Positions 35,069-48,600 of a stretch of DNA of 64,000 bases are shown here, in pieces. The stretch comes from Cymbidium sinense. Lineage: Eukaryota > Streptophyta > Magnoliopsida > Asparagales > Orchidaceae. The notes under the pieces were generated by a model. It did not search any database. It saw only the letters and a list, made by a program, of their open reading frames with translations, and was not told where the DNA came from. Each line of letters starts with the position of its first letter. Position 1 is the first letter of the stretch. The translations under genes and the position numbers were made by a program. The DNA lies in contig CM038220.1 in NCBI GenBank assembly GCA_021442155.1, positions 76,433,817 to 76,497,816 on the forward strand, given 5' to 3'.

Positions 35069-35151
<83 letters not shown>
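35069..35151. repeat. (TA)n microsatellite, about 40 units
   Basis: Uninterrupted alternating TA. It can extrude as a cruciform and is likely to vary in length. The short frames read through it are artefacts. Confidence 0.98.
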
Positions 35152-35155
<4 letters not shown>

Positions 35156-35242
35156 TTTAAGGCAGCTTGGGACATATGTACATTCCTCCCTCAATCCATC
35201 TCTCCTGCATTAAAGAAATCCAAAATGAACCTCAACTTCCTC

Positions 35243-35248
35243 TATAAA
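35243..35248 (+). promoter_or_regulatory. Candidate TATA box
   Basis: TATAAA in the context CCTCTATAAATTCCC, 160 bases before the ATG at 35403. It is followed by a pyrimidine-rich leader (35315-35395) as in many plant core promoters. Confidence 0.4.
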
Positions 35249-35402
35249 TTCCCATGCTCTCCTTATACATTTCCCTCAAGTAATTACTCAAATGATGTTT
35301 AAGTCGATATAAATCAATCTACCTTCTTCATTCTTCCTCAAGAATTCATCCTCCCCTTCTATTCTTCTGCCTTCACCATCTCTAACATGGATACCAAATA
35401 CA

Positions 35403-35745
35403 ATGAAGAAGCCCCCCGACAATTTCTACACGGAGATCGAAGCTCGGATCATGCTCGTCATCTCAGACGAAGAGGATGAAGAACAAAAAGGAAAAATAGA
35501 GCTCCTCTGTTCACCATTAATGGAAGGAAACTACTTTTTTCCCAATGCCTAAAGTATTATTTGGTGTGAACTGGTATAGATCGTTTGATAACATAGGCAA
35601 CAAGGTATTTTGGGATAGGAATTGAAAAGGTGGCAATGGTATAACATACGCTTGTGAATGACCGGAAGAGAGAGGAGGAACAGAGTTTTATTTGACACGC
35701 TTAATGCCTCATCGCATTGATCGTAATTGGAGAATTATGGAGCTT
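35403..35745 (+). pseudogene. Exon-like patch with broken reading frame
   Basis: An ATG at 35403 opens a 49-codon frame ending at 35552, with an acidic stretch ISDEEDEEQKGK. A +1 shift at the T run near 35535-35540 would continue the reading as PMPKVLFGVNWYRSFDNIGN and so on to NWRIMEL before a stop near 35745. That reading has two in-frame TGA codons. The tail has W, Y and R residues spaced somewhat like the second half of a plant NAC domain (compare the family's ending W-x-M-x-E-x-x-L). The likeness is weak and I do not assign a family. Codon composition is richer in GC than the neighbours. It may be a decayed gene fragment or a very small gene. Confidence 0.35.
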
Positions 35746-35951
35746 TAATAATTATATTTTAAATTATTATATATTATTTAGGTTTTCTTCATCCATATGT
35801 ATATATATTTGTTTATTATCAAGGAACTATTTGTTCTTTGTATTTTTATTAAATAAAAGAAGATTACATATCTTTTAGTTTTCATGTACTTGGATTGGAA
35901 TAAAATAGATGCAAAATATATTATTATTTTTTTTTTAGTATTTGAATTATT

Positions 35952-35953
<2 letters not shown>

Positions 35954-36029
<76 letters not shown>
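35954..36029. repeat. (TA)n microsatellite, about 38 units
   Basis: Uninterrupted alternating TA ending at TGCACACGC. Together with 35069-35151 it brackets the exon-like patch. Confidence 0.98.
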
Positions 36030-36035
<6 letters not shown>

Positions 36036-37760
36036 GCTTTAAAATTCTGTTAAATATACTATGGTAGTAAAATGCATATTTTCTAAAAAATAAATATTTT
36101 TTTGTATCTCACTTAAGATCTCATTTGTTGAAGCTAGAAAATTCGCCTTTAAAAAAAAAAATTAAAATTCACAATTTGATGAATTAAAATTAACATTAGC
36201 GTTATTCTCTATTAAATTATTTTGAAATTAGCTCAAATTTTATAATTTTAACTTCATTTAATCTCATAAAATTGAACTTCACACAAGCTAATTAAATCTT
36301 ATATATTAGGAATACAATTTCACAATCAGCGTCACAAAGCACTCCTTTTTTTTTTCAAAAGTTCTCCATTTCTTTTCATTATTTCTCTCCATTAATAGCA
36401 ATCAACTAATAATTAATAATTTGATCAGAGTTTTTGAGAATAATAATTAGAGCTTAAAGCCAATTTGAAATATTTTTGTATTTTTTATTATTTTTTGTTT
36501 TTAAAAATATATCTCTCTAATATATTATTTGTATATTTTTATTTTTATTTTCAAAATAAAATAACTTATTTTTAAAAATACTCAAAAATAAATTTTAGTT
36601 GCTTTAATTATTTTAAAAAATGACTTTTAATGCAATTAACATATTGATTATTCAATAAAAATAAAAAAATATTTTAAGATACTAAATATCATTTATTTCA
36701 AATCAAAATATACATTAAAATTTTAAACTTAAATATAAAATAAAAATAATCTCAAAAATTTCATTAACTTATGTGCCCATAAGCTCCAATGAGCTAGCTA
36801 TGTAGCTGATTCCACCATGAGTTCATTTTAAGTCTTTTTTTTAAATGGTTCATATTTTGTGTTTTGAAGATTTTTTTTTAATAATCAATAAAAAAATATA
36901 AAATGTGTGACTCTAATATTTGATCTTAAAAATCATGTGCATAAGTTCTCTTCATTGGTCACATCATAAAGCTCAAATTATAGTTTTGCTTTCACCATCA
37001 TTAGCCATATTTTTTTGGGCCCAATTTAATAATAAATTCACACACACAACAGATATATAAATTTTAAACCCAAAAAGTTTTTATACTCTCAACCACTAGG
37101 CTAAGATTGTTTGCTATTGGTTGATAATAGTTTTAAGATTTTAGATTTTTAAGATTTTAAGATTTTTAGATTGTTTATAATAGTTTTAAGATTTTAATAG
37201 TTAAATTAGCGATAATCATATAGTCATTCATAAGAGTTTATAAAGACTTGGTTAAAATATTAAATAAAAAATAATCATTTTATTTTTTTATTATGTTTAA
37301 AAAATAGAGAAGGTAATTTATTATATTTAAATATGTTGCTTTGATTTCATTATTATTTAATTAGGATTTTTAATTAGTTTAATGATTATCATATTTTAAA
37401 ATAAGTAAGACATTTAAATAGTATACTTATAATCCCTTTCATACATATTAGTATCAATTATATCCTAATTAATTATGATTACTTATCATTTTATTAATTT
37501 TAAAGTAATGTTACAAAAACTAAATAACATCTAATTATTATTAATCATCTAAGTTAAATATTATTAAAGCTAATTTAAACATTAATTAATATTCATGAAT
37601 CTATTCATCTTGCAAATTTGATTTTGATTTCTTATATTTTACATTAATTTTACAATAATTAAAATTATAAATCCTTAAAATAGATAGTTAAATAGTTAAC
37701 TATGATTTAACATGTAATATTTTTTAAAATTTACACTTTTAAAATTTAATAAATTTAAAT
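36030..37760. other. AT-rich stretch without recognised genes
   Basis: Mostly TTTTA/AAAAT runs. A local direct repeat of TTAAGATTTTAGATTTTTAAG phrases lies at 37130-37195. No reading frame, hairpin series or element boundary could be supported. Confidence 0.5.
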
Positions 37761-40700
37761 CTGTGTGTTGGAATATTTAAGATGGTAAAGAGTATGCATT
37801 TAATATTTTAGTTTTATATAAAATCTAATACATTACAAGTTAAGAGAAGAGTTGTAAAAACTAATAATTTTTATGTGAAAAACTCAAAAAAGAGAGTGAT
37901 CATAGCTAAGAGATGGAGGTTGAGCTATTGTAGTTGAGCACTATGATTAAGTGAAGGTCAAAAAATTATAATCGTGCTGTTATTGTCAAATGATGATGAT
38001 TGGGCAACCATGATTGGGAGACTATAGTTAAGCAAATGTCTTTGAGTGAGAATTGTCATTAGAGATGAGATGATAGGTTTCCAAGTTGTTCAAGACTTCA
38101 TAGTTCTACCATTCTCAACCTATCGAACCATTTTGCTAAAGCTAAAGGGCTTTATGTGTAACTTTAAGGAGTCTAATTAATAGTCATTAGTTTCCTTCTT
38201 TCAAGCATCTAAAGTAAATAGATGTGGGTTCTGATGTGAGACACATCCCATTATGATGAAATGTAGATTCACTTTGGATAAAAAAGGTTTACAAGCACAA
38301 AAGTAGCAGATGATAATTTAAAGATTTTGCTTGTGATTTGGAATGGTTCATGAAGATTTTGTATTGTATTTATATGTTTTCTCATGAAGGGAGGCTTGAG
38401 ATAAGTTAAAATTGTTACATCAAGGAGACAACTTTGATATATGATTGATTAAGATGTACTTCATTAAGTGATGGTTTTATATAAACAAACCAATTTTAGG
38501 CTAGAATTGGTTTGTGAGCTTAATAATTTTCTACTATTCGATTGATTTGTATTTTATTAACTTTAAGTGATTTAAGTGGATTTATTTTCTATGAGTCAAT
38601 TTGTTAGTGTTGATTTTGAAAAGTAGAATTTATATTTTGGAGGAAGACATGTTGATTATGAAAGCAAAGATTTACATAGGTGATGAGAACCAAACAAAGT
38701 TAGCATTTGTTGAAAAGATAACATGCCATGCTTTTATGTAAAGAAATTTTTTTTATTCACACAAAATTACTAATTAATTTCACACAATATTATAATTATA
38801 TTTATTAATGTGGTATTTATATCCACAATTATACATTTATTTTATTATTTGTTTCTACACAAGCTAAAAAACCTAACAAAAAAGTTTGGTTTTTTAGTAA
38901 AAAAGAATTTAAACCATGTAGATTTATAAAGATGCTTTAGTTCGAGTTAGGAATGATCAATTAGTGTTTCATCATCTTCACTATAACAATCTTCCATTCT
39001 TACCTTACAAACAAAAAATTAATATTCACTTGAAAATTAGAGTTTTATGTTCAATGATGCTCAATCTCTTTAAAATTTGTTGCTTTAAAATTATTGCTTA
39101 TTTTGATATTTCTTCTGATTTGGGTCAATGAGCTTATCAATTGGGCTAGAGAAAATATTCTAATTTGAGTTTGGGCATCTATGATATATCTACCTATTGG
39201 CCTGCATGTAGATGAAGTGTGATATTTGCACTTAATAATTTCTCCACAATATGATTAACATATGAATATTATGTCAATATCTAACAAGTCATTTATCCCA
39301 TTTTGAAGCTTTTACATGATAAGGTTGAATTTTATTATTACTTATGTATTAATATTAACAATCTAAAAAAAATCTTACTTTTATTTATTTATTTATTTTG
39401 ATAGATGGCTACTTAGATATCTTGCACAAATTCACCCTCTAAACACAACTTCTCATATGATGAATTTTTTTAATAAGGAGAATCATTAGATCAACTATTG
39501 GCGCTATCATGACGTTAAGTGTAGCTCATATCAAACCTAATTGAACTTGAGATTGATCTCATCAAACTATATAAGACGTATTGAAATAGTTCTTTTATAT
39601 TTGTTATTTTGAATTAATGTTTGTTGAGAACTATAAGAAAATAAATTAGTAATTAAGAAATAAATTTACAACTAAGAAAATAAAAAAATAAAAGTAATTA
39701 GATTGAAATTGCCTGAGGGAGGTCATGATACTATCCTTAGAAGATCAGCCTTGGGTGCACCAATTTGTTGTTCTTTTTTACCGTGAGATATAACATATCC
39801 CATCCTCGATCGTATGCACCACTAATCGATCGACAAAACTTCAACTAATTTGTGTCTCTTGTTGCCCAAAAATGAAATGAAGAGAATGAGAAGAAAATAT
39901 ATGAATAAAGAAAGGAAGAGAGAATATTGATTTTCTCATGTCATTCAAGATCACATTATCATCTATTTATTGGTGAAAGATGATCAAATATAAAATCACA
40001 TAATTTTGATTAGTAATATTATAAAGTTATAAATTAATTTATTCATTCATTTAATTTATGTTATAAATTATATAATTAATATTTTATTATAATAACATTT
40101 TAATAATGTTAAGAATAACATTATATAGTGTAACATTATTATAACGCGTTATAATTTTTTTCTTATATTTTTTTTAATTAATTTCCTCTCCAATAAAAAA
40201 AATATTTATAAATAAACTTGAGGTGAATAAAATAGATCAATAATCAAAATTTTCATTTTGGACAACTTTTATCATGCATGATGAAAGTACCTTCCAGTTT
40301 GAACTTTCATTAGTATAACCAAAATCTAATAATAATAAATACCATAATAACAAAAGTTTTGAACTAAGTATATAAATTATTATATCATTTGGTATGTATG
40401 ATAACACACTATATGTTCTATCAAGTCTTTAAATCATGCTTTCATCTCAATTCATAAGTATTTTTAGGATCTTAATAAGATCTCAATGCAACGGCTTATT
40501 ATTGCAACACTTATATAGGTGAGATCTCCAAGATACACTACATAATATCTCACAAAGTTTTTTTGCCTTTGATCTCATTAAGGCTATAGCACAACCTTAT
40601 TTTCATAATAGCATAAATATATATAGGATGATATCATAATATTTAGAATTATGCTTTCACTAGTCATATTATAATTTTTATCGCATTGAACCTTCTATCT

Positions 40701-40975
40701 TGGTTAATATGAATTGGGTTTCCATATGACTATTTTAACCCCATCCCTTTTAATGATCTCAATATAAAAGCTAAAAGCTTAATGGATCTATAGTATTCTC
40801 AAGGAAAATAAAATAGTAAGTGACACCACATCTTTATATAATTCATATAAAGAATCATGTCTTATTTATATGATATTTTATCATTGATTTTGCACTTTTA
40901 TTTTTACTATTGAAATTATCACAATTTATTAAAAAAATATAAGTTTTCATTACAAGGTAAACAAATTAATAAACT
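37760..40975. other. Low-information stretch, possibly decayed LTR-element DNA
   Basis: A TGTTGGAATATTTAAG phrase at 37766 resembles a Ty1/copia LTR start. 37910-38050 repeats a phrase of the form TGATTGGGAGACTATAGTTAAG two to three times. A TTGGCGCTATCAT phrase near 39499 vaguely recalls a primer-binding site. None is conclusive. No open frame or protein block was recognised. Confidence 0.25.
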
Positions 40976-40979
40976 TTAA

Positions 40980-41530
40980 GCATTTGATAATAATATCAAG
41001 TGCTATAAATTCTACTTTCATAATATATCTAGAGATTAATTCATAGCTTCATCAAAAGTAGTAGGATCATTTTCTAAAATAAATATTTTAGTTAAAAGAG
41101 AATAAAATTACCACTTAAAAGTTTATATTTTCTAACTCTTTTACTTTTTCTATTTTTTATCATTTTTATTAGTTAAAATAGTATCATCATTATTTATTAT
41201 AGAATTTTCTATTTAAGATTTTTTTATTAATAGATTTTGTAATCTTATTTTTATAGAAATATATTTTCAAAAAATATAGCTTTTCAAGATTCCATAATTG
41301 TATAAATAGACATATCACTAATATCGAATTAATGATAAGAAATCTATAAGTAGGACTATTAAGAGAATATCCAATGAATACACCATATACAATTTTAGAT
41401 CCTAATTTTCTCTTTTTATATTCTGAAATAAATATTTTAGCTAAACAATCCCAAACTTTTAAATACTTCAAATTGGGTTTTCTATTTTTTCAGAATTCTT
41501 ATGATGTTTTATTAGAATCTTTATAAGGAA
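40980..41530 (-). pseudogene. Ty1/copia pol relic (integrase C-terminus to before RT)
   Basis: On the minus strand, sequence just right of 41471 reads IPYKDSNKTS then RKPNLKYLKVWDCLAK, the block that follows the copia integrase core. The open frame 41190-41471 continues with KKRKLGSKIVYGVFIGYSLN and TYRFLIINS, hallmarks of the copia GKD-like/integrase C-terminal region (K-L-G-P-K-x-x-x-x-V-F-I-G-Y). Further downstream on the minus strand (about 41039-41076), NDPTTFDEAMN matches the start of the copia RT region. Stops and indels interrupt the rest. The relic ends about 20 bases from the start of E3. Confidence 0.75.
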
Positions 41531-42493
41531 TTTGATTTAAAATAAAACAAGTTGTTGACCTCACTTTGGAGTGAGGATTCAATCTTCCCATCATAGTCTA
41601 GGAATCTTCTAGACACTAAGAACTCCTAGTGAGTGACACTTCTAGTGGCTAAGTGAATACTTAACTTAAACCTAGAGACTTTAGAAGGGTTTTCCATAGG
41701 ATTAGGCTAAGCTTTAAGACTAAGGAGACCTACCCCCTTATGGCTAACCCACTTGCAATTATCTAAGTCCAAATAAAATCAAATTAAATCAAGACTAAAC
41801 CAAATTGAATCAAACCAAAAGTACATAAATGCATAAACACAAATGAACTCAAAAATAAATTCAAATGAGGTTCAAAGTGGTAAATAAGTCATTTGACCTA
41901 GAGTTGACCCATGTGGGCCCTATTAAGTCAAAAGTCAACAAACAAAAAATTGTCCAAATTAAATCTCTTTAAAAGATCAAAATCATCAAATGAATATGTT
42001 TAAACATAAAACTAAACAAATCTAAATCAAATGAGATCTCAAATGGGTTAATTGGATCATTTAACCCATTAAGCTCAATTTGGATTAAAACAAATTCAAA
42101 TCAAAATTAACATCAAGTCAAATAAAACCAATCACTCTAAATCATCATAACCACTTAATTAAACATGATTAGAACTTAAACACATCTTGGTTGAGCTAAA
42201 CAAAACATTTAACTCAATTGAACGATTTAACCCATTTGAACTCAAAATGGGTCAAATCCAAATCAAGCCAAATTAATCTAAGTTAAACAAAATTAATCAA
42301 TTAAAACTACAATAAATGATAAATTAAACATAATTAAAGTAAATCAAAGCCAATGAGTCAAATCAGGTTGCTTGAACGAACTAAATTTTGGGTCAACATG
42401 AGTTGACATATTATCGAATTAACCCCAAATTGAATAAAACACTTAAAGCATCATGTAAAAAGTTAAAATCAAATCTATATAGCTCAGAGAAAC

Positions 42494-42496
<3 letters not shown>

Positions 42497-42535
<39 letters not shown>

Positions 42536-42590
42536 GAGAGAGAGAAAGAGAGAGAAAGAGAGATAGAGGAAGAGAGAGAAAGAGAGGGAA
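42497..42590. repeat. (GA)n microsatellite, perfect then interrupted
   Basis: About 17 perfect GA units followed by interrupted GAGA/GAAA sequence. Open frames on both strands here (42388-42771 on +, 42411-42734 on -) are driven by the repeat and are not genes. Confidence 0.95.
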
Positions 42591-45299
42591 AACACACAAT
42601 CTTGCAAAATCCCCACATTCAATCCTCCCCACACCTCTTGCACTTAATGGAATTGACCACACAATAGCAAAGGAAGACTTGGAATCTAATCCAAGATCAA
42701 GAATCGCCATCACCACACAACCATTTCCCATCACTATTAATGGTGATTTTCAGCCACCATTAGGAACATAGGAAAAGAGGCACAAAAGTGATTGAATGCC
42801 ATTATTCACTCTCCAAGAGCTCCTTCAAGAAACCAATAACCATTTCCCCACTTCTTTTGAGCTAAAAACACCAAAATCGGGTGGAATCCGGCAAGGAGAT
42901 GATGACTATTAATGAATACAACATTCCAAAGAGAGACAAGAGAGTGCATTCATTCGAAAGCTTCCTCTTGCATCAAGGAGTGTGCTTGGATCAACACCAC
43001 CGCTGAAAATCATCCCTGGTGAGGTAATTTCATCAAAATTTTGTCGGCAGTAGGATCTCTTATTTGTGTTTCTTGCAGTTTTAAGAATTTCCTTATAAAT
43101 CACTTGCATTCTTCATTTTATACAATCCTAATGCAAAATAAAAGTTTTCGAGAATACAAAAAATCGACCACACCCATTCTCAATTTTATGGTTTTGCTAG
43201 TTTTTTTCACTCGGTCACTATTCAAATGCCCCTTTCATCGGTGGAGGCGCAAAGGCACCATCCGATCTCGATTCGTAAATGGACACGATTTAGTGCCGAT
43301 CCTTTGATTTAAGCCCAAGATCAATGTACTTGATTTGACTGTCCATCGATATCCATCATTGCCATTTTCCATTTTGCCACATGAACGACTCCATCCAATT
43401 GCTGCGCTCCACTGATCGGTGCCACAGATCAGTGAGCCTAATTTTGCCACTACCATGTGAAAGCATGGTGTTGACTAGATTAAGTAAGAAATTAAGAATT
43501 TTTTGATTTTAAAATTTAATTAAATCACCCGGAACTATAAAATTTATAAAAAAATGAAATACTTAACAAAAAAATTTCCAATAAGGGATCTTTAGACTCA
43601 GAGAGAAACCCAACAAACTCAAAATATTCAAATTTCACTAAATATTATGAGCTGAATTTAAGTTTTAGTGAAAATTTATTAATTACTCTAAAAATACAAA
43701 TCGATTGAGTTGAAACTTTCAGGATTGAAGTTTAGCTTAAATATATATATCATAAAAATTTCAAACCTAAATGACTGGATTGGGAGATATTTAATTTTGA
43801 AGCTCAAATAGTCATTTTAATAAAATAAATTAAGAGACTTTATAAAAATTATTTAAATCAACGGAAACTTTGAAAAATCATGATAAATTATAAAAAAAAA
43901 TCCAAAAAATGCAAATAAATACTCATTTTAAAGGTATTTTAGGGGAGGATGTAATAAAAATATTTCTAATTAATTCTAAATAATAATTAAGGCTTAATTA
44001 GGGTTTAATTATAAACATAATTAAATTAATTACTTTTAATTGATGTGGGATTAATCTCAAACTTTTGAGATTGTCAAAAGAGTTGACCTCCCCTAATTTT
44101 CTTAGATTTATTTCTTGCATAATTAATAAAATAATTAATTAACCTTACTCTCATCATAATCCAATTAATGATTAATTAATCATGCAACATTAATGAATCA
44201 AGAAATTAATCATTTGAGCAATAGTGAATGAGCCTATGGGATAAGATTGAGACCTCCTTCTTAATATATTCCTTCAATTTCATTTAATTAATCAAGTTAA
44301 TTATGACTTAATTAATTAATTGAATTACTTAATCAATGAAACTAAGATCTAAATCATTCCAGAACTAAATGACTTAAGTCTTGGGTAGGTGTTCAATAAC
44401 TTAAGAGAATTCTAAGAAAATTATAACTAACCTACATGTGTAGGAGGGTTATAAGAGTACTTAATTAAACTCTTTAGCTCAACTAACTAATAATTGTGAG
44501 CCAATTGTATTAGGTCCTTTTATTTTCATAGGATCATTATCAATTTTATTTCCAAAGCATGTGCATATTAGGTTGGCTCATAATCACTTGATAATTATGC
44601 CAAAGTGGGCATAAGAAACTTAACTCATATTACAACCTAATTAACCCATAAAATCAACCTAATTGCCTTTTTCATTAAACTAAATTGAACCACAAACATG
44701 GGAATGGATTAGGATGAACAAACTTTCCTCATTTCATTAAATGAAGTCAAAACATAAAATGAAAGATGGTATTACCAAGCTTTGATTTTCTTTAAATGCT
44801 TTTATTTAATATGATTATCCTCAGAATTAGTTTGATTGAATGAGATTATATGTTTATATTTAGTATTTCCTTTCTAATCATGTTAAATATTGTATGTCAT
44901 TTGAATCATTCATTCATGTCATTCAAAATAAATCAAATGAAATTTTCTTTATGTTAAACTTGCATGTGTTGAATTAAATTTATAATATGTGTGACAATTA
45001 TCACTATTAAATCAAAGTTCTTTTTAAAAGTGTATAAATCAACTATAATATTTAGAGTGATAATAGTTATAAATATCTATAAGCTTGCATGTGATATAGC
45101 TTAGAACATGTGATATAGAGTTCTCTTTCTTTAGTCTATATGGATTGACATAAATTTTGAATGTTAACAAATGTATAGTCCATTTGAAAAGGACACAACA
45201 TTTGTTTGTATTCATTCCTATGTATTTTTATGTTTAGATTTAGATAAAACTTTAGCTTACATGTATAAATAATTTGATTAAATGAAATACAACTTTCGC

Positions 45300-45614
45300 A
45301 TAATTTTTCATTATTGTAGTCATTTGTACATTTATGTGTATTTAAGAATAGATGGTATATCTAGTCTAGACAATCCAGGGATGCAAGACCTTAAGTATCT
45401 TCAAGGAGGTCTTTACCTCACTCTCCCGGTTTAACAATGGTGAAGTATCCACTTAAAACTTGTATATACTTGTATGTGCATTTAGCTAATGAATGAAGAT
45501 CTCCTTTCAATTGGAAGAAATATAATTTTTGCATAATTTTTCATTCTTGTAGTCATTTGTACATCCATGTGTATTTAAGAATTATATCTAGTTTGAACAT
45601 TCCAAGGATGTGAG
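45300..45614 (+). repeat. ~240-bp tandem duplication in E3
   Basis: TAGTCATTTGTACAT followed by TATGTGTATTTAAGAAT occurs at about 45317-45350 and again at about 45549-45582. Each is followed by a TCTAGT phrase and then a CCAGGGATG or CCAAGGATG phrase. The second copy is cut by E4. Confidence 0.7.
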
Positions 45615-48600
45615 TATTGACCTCATTTTTGGATGAAGTTTATATCAATCTGAAATTAGTAATTATAATGTTCTAATTCCAAATAAGAATGTCCTAATTT
45701 AGTGCTTAGGACACTATACTTAGTGCCTAAGGAATCCCTTGGATTTATTCTAAACTAGTTGACTTAGGTGAGACCCATTTAGCCAAAGTCAACTCATCAA
45801 AAATTGGAACCTAATTAAAATTCAATTCAAAATTGAATATGAATCAAAACTCAATCAATCATCAATTTAAGATGATTGAATTCAAATTAAAATCCAACAC
45901 TTTGAATTCAACTACTTGGTTCCAATTTCAATTTCCCAATCCAAGTCAAATGGATTCAAACGCAATCTCAAATCAATTTGAGATTAATTTGGGAATGTCA
46001 TACGTCAATTCAAACAAGGATGATAATGCCATAAATCATAATACAATAAAAGAAAAAAAATGGAATTTCAAAATCCAAAAGAAAAATGGGAAGAAGGGAA
46101 ATGCAACTTCCACTCTTCCCATGCAAAGTCATCCCACCTCTTATGGATGGCTACCTTCAAGTGAAGTCCAACCAAGCATGAAAATGCCAAGGACAAGTTG
46201 GCTTCTCCCAAGGAAAGGAAGAAGAGAATAAGACGCAAAAGAAGAGAAAAGAAAGGATCGACCAAGAGGAAAATCAAGCAAGAAGCCTTCCTCCCTCTCA
46301 TGTGAACATCCCAACATATTCATAAGGCCAAGTGGAGTTAATCCTACCCTTGCTGAAGTCGCCGGAGGTTGAGTGACCAAAATCCTTCAATATAGGATTT
46401 TTGGCCACCTATGGAAAGTGGGGAAGGGAAGCCTATTCCCTCCCCATTTGCATTCCAAAAGCTTCACCAAGGCAAGAGATGAGATTCCCATTCCTCTCTG
46501 CTAACACACGGTGAACGACGAAGGCAAAACACCCTCCAATGGTGAAATCTAATGGAATGGATTTCACCCCAAATTGAAGTTACCAACACGTTCTAGGCAT
46601 TGAATCAAGCTTGAGCAAAATGCAACCCATCCCCCTCACCGTCGAGAAGCCAGAGAATGATCAATGCCACCTCAGACCGAACCCATGTTGGTTAAGGGAG
46701 CAATTCAGAGGGAGACAACTCATTTCCTTTGGCGCACAAGCTTCTTGCATCGTTCCGAAGCTAATGGAATGGGTTTCATCACCGGAGATTGCCGAATTGG
46801 AGGTTCTCCATTAAAGTACTCTCATTTTTCCATTAAACTATTGATTTTCATTATTTTTGAAGGAAACTTGATCCCAAGTGTGATCAAGCTGCTTAGATTG
46901 GTAGGATTTCCTTCCACGATTGTTTTGCAATAGAAATTGTGTGATTGTGTTGCTTAGATTACCAGAAATCAAGCAAAAACCATGGACGGCTCTCAGTTTA
47001 TGTAGTCTGGATAAGAGACACAATCTTTGTCATCCATTCCATCTGAAAGGAACCGACGGCTCAGATCTAGCTCAATTTATATCCCTTAGGACTCGCAGAT
47101 TGATTGGATCGGACGGTCCTGCACTAAACCGCATCCCGAGCGGGATGTATGTGGATCTCGCATGGACCAACCAGATGCAAAATGTGACACGCCCACATCC
47201 CGACCGGTTTAAAGAGGAAATTCAAGATTTTTGGATTTAAAAAATTACAAAAACTTCTAAAATCATAGAAAAATAAATATAAATAAAAAATTCACATGAA
47301 GGTTCAATGGATTTGCCTTGATGAGAGGATATACAAAATTAAAATCCCCAAATTAATTGGGTATTGTAGCTTTAATTTGGGTTTAATTGAAAACCATTAA
47401 ATCCTAATTACTCTTAAACAACAAATCTAATTGATCTAAAACTTTGGGGAAATGAAATTAAGGTTAATAGACACCTTTTGTAAATCTTTCATAATTTATT
47501 TCACTATTTTTATGGGAAATCAAAATTTAAACCCTAAACTTGAATTTTGATTAAATAAATTAATTTAAAATGAAATAATTAATAAAAATGAATAAGAAAA
47601 CTTTAAATTAACCTAATGAACCCTAATGAACATTAAAACCTTAAGGGAACTCAATTAAATTTAATAAATCACAATTTGTCTTAATTAAGCCATTATTTGA
47701 ATTAATTAATTCAAATAATTAACTAGACTTTAATTAAATCATAATAAATCAACTAAATATTCAAAATTATAAATAAACCCTCATTGCAAACAAATTTCAG
47801 AGAGGAATCAATGAAAAATAAAACCTTTAAATAAATTTCATTAAATTAGGCATAATTTAAGTTTTAATAAAATAATTATAACTTTAATTACACCCTAATT
47901 ATGAATCTAATCAAGATAAAACTTTGGAAACATGAAATTAGCATGTAACCCCACTTGATAGAAATTTTTGAAACCCAATTGATCTTTGGATTGGGAGTTG
48001 TTGAATTTCCAAATTCTTACATCAATATTAAATCCATAATAAATAAGAAAATCATTTAATTCATTAACTCATGAAATAAACTGAACTAATCTTAATCAAA
48101 CATAAAAAATACTTAAGGTAATTCTCCAAATAGCCTAAGTCAAAGGATTAATCAATTTCAAACTTATGGACTAATTGAATTAATCCTTAAATTAATGAAT
48201 CAAATATTAAAACTTAAATCACCAACTCTTAATGAATCCTTACATCTCCAATGAATCAAATCAAATGAATGCAAACCTTAACCTAAGTACTTTAGGTTAA
48301 CCTAAACTAAATCAAATGAAATCAACATGACTTAACCAAATGAATTAATTCAAACAAAATTGAATAAAATAAATTAAATCAAATAATCCAATTCAAATAA
48401 AATCAAATGAAATAAGTCAAACCAAACTAAATTGAAAACTAAACCAAGAATGAAAATCAAATTCAATTTCCAAAGAAAAGAAATGAAATATCAATTCAAA
48501 TCCAAATTCAAACAAACTTAATGAAATCAAAAGGATTAATTAATATACTTAAGGATCTTAGTTGGACCTTCATAATGAATCTTCATCTTAGGATGATGAT

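Larger units (their letters stand above)
41553..45614 (+). mobile_element. E3: TGTTGACC-family element, first part (interrupted by E4)
   Basis: The start TTGTTGACCTCACTTTGGAG is followed by the family leader (TAGACACTAAGAACTCC at about 41613). The order then is: CAAATTAAATC tract; weak TTGACC tract (41880-42400); GA microsatellite; leader ending GGTGAGGTAATT (about 43017-43030); CpG-richer tract (43240-43440); AT-rich tract with GATGTGGGATTAATC (44040s). It breaks at 45614 inside a local duplication. The matching continuation (ACCCCAAGGAGGTCCTTAC) is found at about 50859, so E4 inserted here. Confidence 0.65.

Noticed and set aside
39499..39530. Possible retroelement primer-binding site (TTGGCGCTATCAT)
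   Set aside because: The match to known plant PBS starts is short, and no LTR end or gag was found beside it.
42388..42771. 127-codon frame rich in Arg-Glu repeats
   Set aside because: It is a reading of the GA microsatellite plus flanks; the opposite strand gives an equally long Ser-Leu frame.
45833..46231. 132-codon frame in E4
   Set aside because: Asn/Gln/Lys-rich low-complexity peptide with no domain. The corresponding positions of E1, E2 and E5 do not keep the frame.
46611..47240. Three overlapping frames in the E4 leader
   Set aside because: Overlapping frames on both strands in a GC-richer non-coding leader; not conserved in other copies.
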